Source: Pegoplata infirma
Taxonomy: Eukaryota; Arthropoda; Insecta; Diptera; Anthomyiidae
Length of the DNA stretch: 64,000 nucleotides
NCBI GenBank assembly: GCA_963921195.1
Contig: OY992539.1
Coordinates: 102,122,964-102,186,963, forward strand
Direction of reading: 5' to 3'
In this document: in pieces, positions 44,281 through 55,079 of the stretch
Position numbering within the stretch: the stretch's first letter is position 1
Layout: each line of letters opens with the position of its first letter
Notes under the pieces: generated by a model
Database searches by the model: none
Told to the model about the DNA's origin: nothing
What the model saw: only the letters and a program-made list of their open reading frames with translations
Made by a program: the position numbers and the translations under genes

Positions 44281-45770
44281 AAGTTTGATATTTTTAATAT
44301 TTGACCAGGCCTACAAGGCCCACTTTTTGAAAAAAACTTAAATTTTATTTTTGTTATTTATTAGTACCCTAAGAGCGAATACTTTGCAAATGATATCCCA
44401 TTGAAACCACTATGGTTTTTCTGTAGTGGAACAGTTGGTGTGGAATGCCTCACATGGCTATCCATACAACCCATTTAAAAATTTACGGTTCACATGTTTT
44501 TTTTTTCGCTAACCATTTATAAACAGGTAAAATTTCCATCAAATGATCCCACAATTTTACCAATTTCGTTTCAAAAATGTCAAATGTTTTTTGTCATAAA
44601 AATGTTGCAGGTATAACTCTTCAAAAAAGGTTTTTTACTTAAACAAGCGCACCTTAGCCAGTTTTCAACCGATTCACAATATTTTTTTGTTTAAGAATTA
44701 ACACTGATATTTTTTAAACAAACCCAAAAAATTATAAATAGGATTTGGAAGTAACTGACACGCCCATTTTTTTATTCCACTCACACTGACACTCACTAAC
44801 AACCACGTGAGTAAACTTAATTTTCAATCACGCTCACTTCTGATCATGGTCGAATCACGCACAAATCTAATTACGTTCCCATCTCTAGTTTATATGCATA
44901 TGCGCATAAAATTACTACTAGTAACAAGATTTATGAATAATGCTTGAATTACAAGCGTTTCTGAAAAAAATTAAAAATGTCCTATCACAAAACTTAGCAT
45001 AACTCATTCATTTTTTAAGCGATTGTTATGTTTTTTGGTGTTTTAGAAAGCTACTTTACTATACTTTTTTTACAAAAAATTCAAAAAAATTGTTTAATGA
45101 TGCACTTTCAACTTAGAGTGTAAAGAATATGACAAATTTTTCAAAAAATACGTTTTTTTTTTACTTAAGCGATCGTAGCTCAGCCAATTCTTAATCGATT
45201 TTTAATATTTTTGTTTTGTTTGAAAGGTAAGACCTATACCTTTAAAACAAATCCATAAAATCGAAAATCGGTTGCAAACTAACAAAGTAATAATTTTTTA
45301 AAATTGTAATTTAAGAATTTCCGTTTTTCAACACATTTGCCAATAAAAAACGTACTTAACGAAGTGATCCAGAAAAACTATGAGTATATCAGTACTCTAT
45401 GGACTCCAACCAACCCGAATTATCATATGAGAACCCCTGCATAAATTATTTTTGGTCTTTTGTAGCACAGTGTTATTTATATGAAGACATATATCTACGA
45501 TGTCCATATTAACCCGAAATAATCTTTATTAAATTTAAGTCGACACGTATTTTTGCTCTAGAGGATAATCCGGTTAGTTCGGGAGTTATCGAAATTTTCC
45601 CGGAGTTCCACATTGTTTGATAAGGGGACAACGACATTTTGAAACACTGATATAGCCGATAAGCCGAGACACCCCAACCTTAAAATCGTCGCTTTTATAT
45701 ATATTTCAAGTTTCAGGCAATTCGGTTCATAAGGGTGAGATACTTTCCTTGTAAGCAAATAAACCTAACT

Positions 45771-46310
45771 ACTGAGAAATCCTTTCAGTTCTATCGTTAT
45801 GTATTTTGAATAACCCTAACTTTAAGTATAGATGGATGGATCGAAAATATGTACAGTACATATGTATGTCTGTCTATCTGTTTGTTAGTATGTCATTTTG
45901 TGAGGTCTGCTGTTAGTTAAAAGTTGTGTAGAAGGACAAGCTATTTATTTATTACCACCAGTAGAACGTGGCCTGAATAACATAAATTTTTCAAAATATT
46001 GAAACACATAAATTTTGTATAAATTTTCGCTAAATAAATTTTAATAAATAGACCTAAAATAGTATTTTATATTTATTTCTAAAAGAATACAAAAAAAATA
46101 TAAATAAATACAAATTGAGGCTTTTCAACATAACACACAAAAATATAATGCAAAAAAAAAACAACATATTTAAATAAAGAAAAATTACTTTACCATACCT
46201 TTTTTCCGGTAATTATGTTATACAAAGAAAATTTTCGGTAATAACACTGTTCAACAAGAATCCAAAACTTATTTATAATATATAATCTATAATTTACTAC
46301 ATGGACCCGG
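45771..46310. other. No recognised feature
   Basis: AT-rich spacer with TATGTCTGTCTATCTGTTTG near 45863. No gene or element. Confidence 0.4.
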
Positions 46311-47050
46311 TCTCAGATTCTAAGACTTTTTCTATAGAAAATAGTCTCAGATTTTAAGACCTTTTTCTAATAGGAAAAAGTCTCAAATTTTGAGACATTT
46401 TTCCTATAGAAAAAATATCAGATTCTGAGACCTTTTTCTATTAAAAAATTTTCAGATTCTAAGAGCTTTTTTTCCTATAAAAAAAAGTCTCAGATTCTGA
46501 GATCTTGTTCGTATAGAAAAGTTTCAAATTCTGGGACCTTTTTCATATATAGCCTCAAATTCTCAAACATTTTTCCTATAGAAAAAATTTCAGATTATGA
46601 GACTTTTTTCCTATAGAGTCTCAGATTCTATCAACTTTTTCCTATAGAAAAATTCTCAGACTCTAAGACCTTCTTTCTGTATCAATAGTTTCAAACTCTG
46701 AAATATTTTTCTTTAGAAAAAGTCTCCGATTCTGAGACTTTTTTCTATAGAAATATCTTAGATTCTGAAACTTTTTTTCCATAGGAAAGGTCTCAGATTG
46801 TGGGCATTTTTTTCCTATCGAAAAAGTTTTAGATTATGAAAAAAAATCTTAGTTGCTGAGACATTTTTTCTATAAGACAGTTTCTGATTCTGAGACCTTT
46901 TTCCTAAAGAAGAAGACTGTGATTCTAAGAGTTTTTTCCTATAGAAAAGATGTCAGATTCTAATAACTTTTTTCGATAGAAAAATTCTCAGATTCTGAGG
47001 CATTTTCGCATACAAAAAATATAAAATTCTGATACCTTTTACTAGTAGAC
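46311..47050. repeat. Minisatellite of dyad-symmetric units, about 37 bp, about 20 copies
   Basis: Degenerate tandem units alternate two near-palindromes: TCTCAGATTCTGAGA and TTTTTCCTATAGAAAAA. Both halves tend to keep symmetry even where units differ (for example GTCTCAAATTTTGAGAC at about 46379). Unit length varies from 33 to 40 bp. Not coding; no CRISPR-like spacers. Confidence 0.85.
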
Positions 47051-47399
47051 AAGAAAAAATCTCTAGTACTAGAATAGCCTGAGGTACTCAAAACATATAT
47101 TTTTTTTATTTTTTGTAGGTCCTACTTCTTAAAACAGAAAAAGAACAATATTTTTTTCTTGTCATGTGACTATTACTTTTCCATTGGGCCCCCAAATTAT
47201 TAACTGTTAACATTTATTCTGTAGAAACTATAAATATTCACATATAAAAACAATTTCCATTAACAAGACAAACCGACTTTTAAAATCCTACTAATGATAA
47301 CACTAACTGGAATGTTTCGGTATGGGAATTCCAGAAATGTCTCTAATTTTTAGAAATTCAACATTTTCTTAAGCATTTTTTCAACTTGAACCCTTATAA
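47051..47399. other. No recognised feature
   Basis: AT-rich spacer; no frame or repeat partner seen. Confidence 0.35.
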
Positions 47400-48451
47400 C
47401 AAATATAACACTGTGTCACAAATTTTCAACAACGTCGTGACCAAATGAATTTGACACCTAATATATATGTAAAACTGTCCGCTGAATCCGAATGTGAAGT
47501 CAGAATGGTCAAAAGTAGAAGTTTTCGACATATAGCTGAATTACCGTTATTTTCGATTTAAAAAAGATGATGTGACTTTAATAAAAATATCTTCGAAAAT
47601 ATTGGACGGCTTATTTTATTTCTTTTTTCGTTTAAAGATAATGAAATAACTAAAATAATCACGGGTCGTGTGAGAAAATTAGTCACGAAATGAGTGAGAT
47701 ACAGTGGACCAAAGTTCAAATTTAGCAAAAATTTTAATGATTTTTTGAAATTTTTCGGTTTTCAACCTATTTTTTTAAAACCAAACAATAAAATTTATTC
47801 AAGATTTATCACTTATTACGGAGCCTTATGTCAAAATTTGTATGAAAAAGTTAAATTTAACGGAGAGTTATTTTATAACGGAGCATTGAGTAATCTATCC
47901 TTATAACGTTAGTTTATTTCAATACGAACATTTTGTGACCAAAAGATCCAGATCGGGGCAAAAATGACAAAGTTAAAGAAGATTAATTGAATGATCCCAC
48001 TTTTGGATTTTTATCAAATCAATTTAAAAATACTTGACATCGGCATATTCAACAGTCTTATGACGTCCATTTTGCTTTTCCTTTGCTAAGCAAAAATAAC
48101 AGTCAATTTCGTGCACTAAAAAATTATCTCATTAACTGTTTGTAGTTTATTTGAAAAGTTTTACGTTTAGTCGTTTTTTAAAGAAAAGGCATTTGTTTGA
48201 TGTTCAGTTTTTATTAATGACTACTTCTGTCCTTTGTTTCAAAAATAACACACTAACAAATAAAGACTTTCATCAACATTTAATTTTTAAAGTCATTTAT
48301 TTTTGTTCTGTAAGTAAAAACTACTGATTTTTTTTAAATTGTTGGTATTTTTAAATGAAGTATCATTAGTTTTTATCTACACAAGTAGGTTATTTTTTTG
48401 TAGAAAAAAAAAAATTCAAAAAATTATTTATAGAAATATAAAAACATATTT

Positions 48452-49535
48452 GAGGCATTCCACACCAAATGTCCAGCGAAAAAAAACATGTGTACCGTAA
48501 ACTTCTGAATAGGTGATATGGATAGCCCTATATGGAACTTAGAAAATTGCGTTTTTGGTTTTTCAATTTTTCAAAAACTGGGCTTAGGAGGCGTGGTCAA
48601 ATATTGGAAAAATGGTAAAATTTGTGGCGAGTTGCCTTGATTAAATATTTATCACATTAAAACGGAATGCACCACAATGTCAAAAATTTACGTTCTTATA
48701 TAGTTTTGTATGGGCTATCGATTAAAATTTTTTTTTTTGGAAAATTTTCAGAACTCGTTCTGAAATTTTCCATTTTTTAAAAAAGTCAATTTATCAAAAA
48801 TCCGGCCACTTTTTTTTTTCTTTTTTATTTATTTTTTTAAAAGTTTAGATGTTTGTCCATCCACACAAAAAAAATCAGAAACACGTTCATCTTTTTTTTC
48901 GAGAAAATCGCATTTGAACTTTAAATTTCATAACAATTTAGTAATTTGCTTGTATTTTCTTGTGTCAACAGAGCGTATGACGAATATTTATGCAATTAAT
49001 ATTATTCATTCGCAACTTTAAAACAAAGTAATACAAGCAAATAACAAAATTGTTATGAAATTTAAAGTTCAAATGCGATTTTCTCGAAAAAAAAGATGAA
49101 CGTGTTTCTGATTTTTTTTGTGTGGATGGACAAACATCTAAACTTTTAAAAAAATAAATAAAAAAGAAAAAAAAAAGTGGCCGGATTTTTTATAAATTGA
49201 CTTTTTTAAAAAATGGAAAATTTCAGAACGGGTTCTGAAAATTTTCCAAAAAAAAAAATTTTAATCGATAGCCCATACAAAACTATATAAGAACGTAAAT
49301 TTTTGACATTGTGGTGCATTCCGTTTTAATGTGATAAATATTTAATCAAGGCAACTCGCCACAAATTTTACCATTTTTCCAATATTTGACCACGCCTCCT
49401 AAGCCCAGTTTTTGAAAAATTGAAAAACCAAAAACGCAATTTTTTTAGTTACATATAGGGCTATCCAAACAACCTATTCAGAAATTTACGGGACACATGT
49501 TTTTCTGTAGCGGGACATTTGGTGTGGAATGCCTC
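48452..49535. mobile_element. GAGGCATTCC foldback, subfamily B, complete copy
   Basis: 1084 bp, nearly perfect palindrome with a loop of only about 60 bases near 48990. Ends GAGGCATTCCACACCAAATG and its complement; flanked by ATTT on both sides (48448-48451; 49536-49539), the target being continuous as CATATTTGTATC in the other host copy. Encodes nothing. Confidence 0.92.
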
Positions 49536-49839
49536 ATTTGTATCAAGTGACTTTGGCACGATGCACAGTGGTTCCAAGTCCAAATCTAGCTGGACAAAAT
49601 TATTTTATCACCGTTTTATATGTTTTTGGGGTCGCTGAGTTCAAAAAACATGTTTAAATTTTTCTAAGTCGATTACACTAATCGACAACTTTTTATTTTT
49701 TTTTTTAATTTCAGTAATTCATTAATGACAAAAATGGTTTATATGCAGAACAGAAATATGAAATGCGAAAACTTATTTTTTGAAAGTTTTGTAATCTCTA
49801 AAAAAAAAAAATTTTTTGTCGAGAAGTGTAATTGAAAAA

Positions 49840-50335
49840 AACAAGTGAGAGTGTTAAATTCGGCTATGCCGACTCTTTTATACCCTCCAAAATGTAAAAA
49901 CAATTAAAAAACCAGTGAGAGTGTTACATTCGGCTGTGCCGAATCTTTTATACCCTCCAAAATGTAAAAAAAAGCAATATAAAAAAAATCCAGGGGCGTC
50001 TTTTATTTTGGGGGGGGGGGGGGCGTTGGTGGGAGACGTTAGGGAGCACCTTCCCCTTGCGATTTAGAACTTCATCTGAGAGAAGAATGTTGCATTTGCT
50101 TAGCAAAAGTACAAAAAAACCCTGCAAAAAAGCGATTTTTCTTAGGTTGGTAAAGTTCTCTAAGGGGGAACTTTTTCCCCTTGGTCCGATTTTATCCATT
50201 TCCGAACTTAGCCTGCCTAGGAATATAAGACATATTCGTACCAAACGTCGGAAGTCTAGCTCTTTTATTTGGGACTGTATCGTATCCTCTACAGACGGAT
50301 AGACGGACGGACAGACGGACATTTTTTAATTTAGT
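49840..50335 (+). mobile_element. DINE-1-like element, second family, duplicated 5' end
   Basis: Starts ACAAGTGAGAGTGTTAAATT, with a hairpin at CGGCTATGCCG and then TATACCCTCCAAAATG. This 65-base head is repeated at about 49910-49970, where the palindrome ATTCGGCTGTGCCGAAT is perfect. Later blocks 'cttggtccgattttatccat', 'ataagacatattcgtaccaa' and GACGGATAGACGGACGGACA match 1440-1590. A run of 14 G lies at 50010-50023. Confidence 0.75.
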
Positions 50336-50573
50336 CGAAGTGTGTAATTGGCCGTGGTTTAATAGAACACATCACATTTAATGATTTATTTAAACTAAGC
50401 CTAATTATAATACTTTAAAGTTATGAAAAACTTACAAAAATTCGATACTTTATTTAGAAAAAAAATTTTAGGCGAAAATCTATTTTCATAGAAACTGTGA
50501 TAAATTTTAAACCTGTAAAAACCTGCAAGAAATGTCTGCATGACAACGTTCAGTAATAAATTACCTATAAGTT

Positions 50574-51034
50574 CCCAGCAAAAAAAGTGCGGAGTACTTC
50601 TATTTGGAGTGCTTTAAAACTATAACAAATGTAATGAAATACAATAAAAATAACAAAAAACACAAGAAAAAAACACACAAACAGTTTTTTCTACTCCATA
50701 AAAAGTTGTTATTCAGCACTTAACTCATTACCTTCCGCGACACTCCCATACAAAAGTAAGTAGATATTCAGTAGATAAGAAGTACTCCGAGCTTTCAAAC
50801 AACTTCCAACTACTTCCACGGAGTAGTTCTTATCTACTGAATATCTACTTACATTTGTATGGAGGTGTCGCGATAGGTAATGAGTTAAGTGCTGAATATC
50901 TATGTATTCTGGAGTAGAAAAAACTGTTTGTGTGTTTTTGTCTTGTGTTTTTTGTTATTTTTGTTGTATTTCATTACATTTGTTATAGTTTTAAAGCACT
51001 CCACTGAGAAGTGGTAATGACTTTTTTTGCAGGG
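50574..51034. mobile_element. Palindromic MITE CCCAGCAAAAAAAGT, 461 bp
   Basis: Ends CCCAGCAAAAAAAGT and ACTTTTTTTGCAGGG, flanked by TT on both sides. Arms of about 200 bp pair ('ggagtgctttaaaactataa', 'aagtagatattcagtagata', 'acttaactcattacc'), with a loop near 50800. Small frames in it are chance. Confidence 0.85.
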
Positions 51035-51939
51035 TTGTATGTAGTAATTCGACATGATATGCCTGGATTCGGTTTTGGCAAGCTGCGGAAGTTTCATAAG
51101 TCCTCAAAAATATTGTTATTATTGACTATACTTCAAAGTACAAAAAATGTAAGAAGAAGATCGATAATAAATTTCTTATTATTGTCCAGAATAAGTATAA
51201 ATCTGTAGCTTTCTTGTACATAAACCGTTTTGAAACCATTGATGTAACATGGATAATATGATGTTATTAGTTGAACACTTGTGTATATATTTTTTTTTTA
51301 AATATTTGATACCAAAAATGTTATTTCATTCGCATATTTAACAAAGTTAAAGACCTAACTCCAAAAAATAGTTATGAGTTTGATCAGAACACACCCTTAG
51401 CTTGCCCCTAGCACTATTAATTTCCAATTTTAAGGACACTAATTTTTGGACTTTTGTCCAGCTAGATTTTGATTTGGAACCAATGTGCGATGGGTAGAGT
51501 GTCTGGCCAGAATGTAGTTGATAGTTGATTGCGGGATCGATTCCCCAAAATTTTACTAAAAATTTTTAAAAAAATATTTCAATAGAAAATTGTAAAAAAT
51601 TACCTACGAAATTGTTAGTTTTTAATGTTTTCGTAGGTTATTTTTTTTTGGAATTTGTTGGTAAAAATAACAGAACTATCATTAATTTTTAATGTTTTCG
51701 TAGGTTATTTTTTTGGAATTTGTTGATAAAAAAGAATGAAAAAACCGTAATTTTTTAATGATTAATGTTATTTATTTTAGAAAATTTGGCCAACAGTAAA
51801 AAATAAATGTTGATGTTTGTTAAAACAAATGAATAATTACTGATATGGTTTTCAATTGTTTATTCACTGGTTATAAATGTGTTTTCCATTTGTTTTTGCC
51901 TACAAAATATTTTGAGTGTGGTTATTTGGGGTCCAAGAT

Positions 51940-52540
51940 TTCAAAATGTTTTCCGGATTGACTTTAAAACACAGCCAAAATGCATTTTGTAATTGGATTG
52001 AAAAATTTGACGGCTGCGTAAAACTCCACACACGGAAAAAATGTTAAACGAATTTCGATCAACAAAAACGTGGATTCAATAAAATTTTTGATTGGAACCC
52101 CTTAAATTAAATAAATTTTTATATGAATTATCAAATTGAAGGTGATTGATTGAACAATTTTTCAATCAAACATTTTTTCGATTTTGATCAAAAATTTGAT
52201 TAATTTTTTATTTATAGTCAATCAAAATAATGATTGACTTAGCAATACTTGTTTGGATTGTTCTTGAAGATAAATGCACGTTTTGCACTATGCATTTAGT
52301 TCTTATTAACACGAATTCTTCGTTTCAAGAAAATCAAAACGTTTAGCAAACAATTTGAAATTATGAACTGTCAAGTAAACAAACCTGTCAGCACAAAAGC
52401 AGTGTTGTCAAAAATCTTTAATGATTAGAGCTTTTTACCCATTTGCATTCTTAAAAATATTTTCTCCCGCGATATTTTTATTATTTAGCATAAGCTTTTT
52501 TAGTGATTTTTTTTACAAAATTTAATGTTTCTAATATTTA
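51940..52540. other. AT-rich DNA with a possible MITE end
   Basis: CACACACGGAAAAAATGTTA at 52029 looks like the end of a small element and is followed by ATTGATT/AATCAAT-rich sequence, but I found no matching right end. No gene. Confidence 0.35.
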
Positions 52541-52707
52541 CAGTGTTCGTTTTCCAAATTCTGCGTAATGACTTCCTTTGGGTTTTTTATTTGATAAAAA
52601 CCGAAAATTGGGTTAATTCACTAAATCTTCTGTAGCTTTGTCATTTTTTTACCAATCTGGATCTTGTTGGGCGCAAAATGTTCATATTGAAGTCAACTAA
52701 TGTCCTA

Positions 52708-52935
52708 CACTCAAAATAATTCTACAGTAAAAGGTTTAGTAACTGATATTGTATCAAAATCTACTAATTAGTTTCTAATTTTAGTATCTTCAAAGTACTA
52801 AAATTAGTAATTTTTACTGGTTTTGAATAATATTAGTTAAAAATTTTAGTATTGGTTACCAATTTCTGCACTAGGTCCTTTTGGACTAAAATTAGTTAAA
52901 TTTTTAGTATTGAATACCCACGTTTTTTTTGGGTG
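52708..52935. mobile_element. Short CACTC element, 228 bp
   Basis: Ends CACTCAAAATAATTC and TTTTTTTTGGGTG; TA on both sides (52706-52707; 52936-52937). Interior rich in 'actaaaattagt' words. It interrupts the right arm of the 47400-53340 foldback. Confidence 0.75.
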
Positions 52936-53358
52936 TATGTAATAAAATATTATAATTTTCAATTGTTTGGTTTAAAGAAATAACTTGAAAGATCAAAATT
53001 GCAAAAAATCATAAAATTTTTCATGAAGTTTAAACTTTTGTCCACTGTAATTCTGTCATTTTTTGACTAATCTTCACCAGCGACCCATGGTTATTTTAGA
53101 AATTTTATTATCTTTCAGAAAAAAAAAGAAATAAATAAATCGACGAATTTTTTTGAAGTTATTTGCATTTAAGTGACATCATCTGCTTTAAAAACACAAA
53201 TAACGGTTATTTTAGAATATCTCGAAAACTGTTTACTTTTGACAATTGTGACCTCATATTCGGATTCAACGGATAATTTTACATAAAGTCTAGGTGTCAG
53301 ATACATTTGGTCAAAAAGCTGTCACGTAGTGTAATTAGAGCCCGAGCTGAATCTGTAC

Positions 53359-53590
53359 TTACAGAAAAAACACTAATAAAATAAAGTTTATTCAACAAAA
53401 ATTCCGTTGATACATTTTCATATAAATTATCACAATTGAATATCGGTATTCACAACTTAATTCACTTAATATTACTAGCTTTAAATTTAAACAACGTAAA
53501 AATAGGTTGTCACAGCCGTATATAGCGACAGCAACCGAATTTTGGGTTAATACAACTGACAAATTTAATAAAAAAATTGTCATGTTTCTT
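53359..53590. mobile_element. CACAGAAAA MITE family, copy 2
   Basis: Starts near CAGAAAAAACACTAATAAA. Contains 'caacaaaaattccgttgata', 'ttcacaacttaattc' and 'caaccgaattttgggttaat', in the same order as copy 1. Ends are less well kept. Confidence 0.5.
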
Positions 53591-53599
53591 ATACACTTT

Positions 53600-54360
53600 T
53601 GTTCTCCAAGAGAATTTAAGCCAAATTTTGTATTTGTTCATGATCATCTTACTTGTTTAAAGCTGCCATACTGTTAACTATTCTATATAATGTTTTTATT
53701 TAATCCACATTTTTTTAAATATTTTAAATATTATCATGTGTAACAAAAAAATAATTGGATTTTTGTTGGACAGTGTTACAACAATTTTGAGTTATAACAA
53801 GAAGCAAAAACTTTATTAATTTGTATTTATCCTAATAAAAAGGTACAAATATAATGAAAATAAAAGAAAAAGTCATCATAAAATTAAATTCGCATAAGAA
53901 TAAGAAATTACAAACGAACGGAAATAATTACACACTTAGGCATACTGTATGCACAAAGCACTTTTGCAATCATGGTGGTTGTTAGCGCACTTCCGTTTCC
54001 GCTTGTTTACCTACTCACGCACACATATACATACATATTATTATAGAAAAATCACCTCCAGCACATACAATTACTTACTACCAAAAAACATACAATTACC
54101 GCTGCTACTACCAATAATTACAGTATACAAATACCTGTTTGGATCATCAACAAACAATACATCAGTTATGCGTTCTTTTGTTTTTTTTTTTTCTAGTTAT
54201 TATTTCTTTGACATTTCTTATTACAATTTTTGATTATAATCAAATGTAATCATTCAAATCATAATTTTTCTTCAAGTCATTTGTTTTCATTTTGTATAAA
54301 GTATGTAAGATGGGCCCCTTTTAAATTTTTCGACCTCTTCCAAATTTAAGAATTTCTTTC
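53600..54360. other. No recognised feature
   Basis: Mostly unique AT-rich DNA with CACGCACACATATACATACA near 54015. The open frame 53949-54233 starts within it but shows no family motif. Confidence 0.4.
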
Positions 54361-54363
54361 TTT

Positions 54364-54820
54364 ATACTATGTTCAGATTGGCCTCGAAACCCCCTTGAAA
54401 CCTCGTATTTTCAAATTTAAAACTTACCTGTTCACACACAACTATCTTGACACTTATATAGGTTTCGGAAACTTTCACTAAAAAATTATTTTTATAATCT
54501 AATTTAATTACGCGGAAATAATTTTTTTATACGTTTTTATTTTTTTTCTATTCCAAATAAGTAAATATTTTGTAGAAATTTTATATAAATATTGATTTAT
54601 TTATTTTTTATATTTGGCATTTTCCCATTTTCTCTAATTCTTGTTGTCGCACAGTGGTAAAAATATGTATAATTATGAAATTTAAGAGGTTTCGATCGTA
54701 CGTTCGTTGAAACCTTACTACAAAAAGGTTTCAATTTGTGAGGAAAAATATGTATTTTCAAACAAGGTTTGGCACGAAACCCCGTTTAACGAGGTTTCGT
54801 GTCCAATCTGAACGTACTAT
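54364..54820. mobile_element. MITE ATACTATGTTCAGATTGG, 457 bp
   Basis: Left ATACTATGTTCAGATTGG then CCTCGAAACCCCC; right GGTTTCGTGTCCAATCTGAA then CGTACTAT. Repeated GAAACC/GGTTTC words near both ends. Target duplication not evident. Confidence 0.75.
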
Positions 54821-54852
54821 TAGCCAGCAAGAATTTAGGCATAATTATTATA

Positions 54853-55075
54853 CACACACAAAACAAATTTACTAATTTTCAACTGAAATTTAATTGATGC
54901 AACTAAAACTCGGTTTAATTGAATATCGATAGTCACATATTAATTTAGTTGATATAACTGTTTTTTGATTTAAACAATTAAAAATTTCGATTGTCACAGC
55001 TGCTTTTAGTGCCACCAACCACATTTTTTGTTGATTCAACAAAAAAATTAAGTTGGAAAACCATTTTCTGTGTTT
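54853..55075. mobile_element. CACAGAAAA MITE family, copy 3
   Basis: Starts CACACACAAAACAAATTTAC; contains TTTTCAACTGAAATTTAATT and, at the right, AAGTTGGAAAACCATTTTCT plus GTG. Matches copy 1 in order. Confidence 0.6.
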
Positions 55076-55079
55076 AAAA

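Larger units (their letters stand above)
39551..44451. mobile_element. GAGGCATTCC foldback subfamily A, third layer
   Basis: Ends GAGGCATTCCACACCAAATG and GGTGTGGAATGCCTC; flanks ATAT and ACAT (one mismatch). Arms match the copy at 22551-25422. Its central GGGAGCGTGAGTGAG palindrome survives at 44015-44280. A hAT-like element (40080-44014) was inserted just left of the centre. Confidence 0.82.
38801..44520. mobile_element. GAGGCATTCC foldback subfamily B, second layer, right end lost
   Basis: Starts GAGGCATTCCACACAAAATG. Its middle is recognisable at 39225-39550 (GACAAACATCT, GTGGCAGGATT, CAGAACGGGTTCTGAAAATT, GATAGCC) and its right end at 44452-44520 (CTATCCATACAACCCATT, CACATGTTTTT). The terminal GGTGTGGAATGCCTC of the right side is missing. 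The left arm is replaced at 38889-39110 by an AT-rich element related to 62389-63147. Confidence 0.6.
37525..45770. mobile_element. Outermost foldback of a six-layer nest
   Basis: Left arm (about 37525-38800) pairs with right arm (about 44500-45770): 'ttctaaggttggggtgtctc' (37601) against 'gagacaccccaacctt' (45665); 'ctggatcacttcgttaagta' (37922) against its complement at 45365; 'gaattggctgagctacgatc' (38104) against 45175; 'aactagagatgggaacgtaa' (38403) against 44888. The arms differ at 37640-37840 and 45480-45640. Everything between is later insertion. Small frames in the arms are not genes. Confidence 0.82.
49564..51487. mobile_element. Transib-like MITE with RSS-like ends, copy 2
   Basis: Left end CACAGTGGTTCCAAGTCC, right end on the other strand CACATTGGTTCCAAATC. 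Exact 5-bp duplication CGATG (49559-49563; 51488-51492), with the empty site seen in the copy at 33905-33915 (minus strand). Left reads CACAGTG, 23 bp, ACAAAATTA; right CACATTG, 23 bp, ACAAAAGTC. It holds a DINE-1-like copy and a CCCAGC foldback; without these it is about 0.96 kb, close to the 0.98 kb of copy 1. Confidence 0.9.
48114..51918. mobile_element. CACTC element, copy 2, inverted and split by insertions
   Basis: Begins CACTAAAAAATTATCTCATT, ends AAAATATTTTGAGTG, with TG on both sides. Read in reverse it matches 33487-34299 along its length ('aaacagttaatgaga'-type end, 'ttttgtagaaaaa', 'ttgcgggatcgattcccc', 'gtaattattcatttg'). Its own sequence is 48114-48451, a few bases at 49536-49563, and 51488-51918. 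Confidence 0.85.
47400..53340. mobile_element. Outer foldback of the second nest
   Basis: Left arm (47400-48110) pairs with right arm (about 52540-53340): 'tgaccaaatgaatttgacac' (47439) against 53290-53310; 'ctgaatccgaatgtgaagtc' (47482) against 53250-53270; 'atgacaaagttaaagaagat' (47964) against 52635-52655. Between them sits the CACTC element 48114-51918. A small CACTC element (52708-52935) interrupts the right arm. Confidence 0.8.

Noticed and set aside
46311..47050. CRISPR array
   Set aside because: Units are contiguous and degenerate with no unique spacers, in a eukaryotic context. It is a minisatellite of palindromic units.
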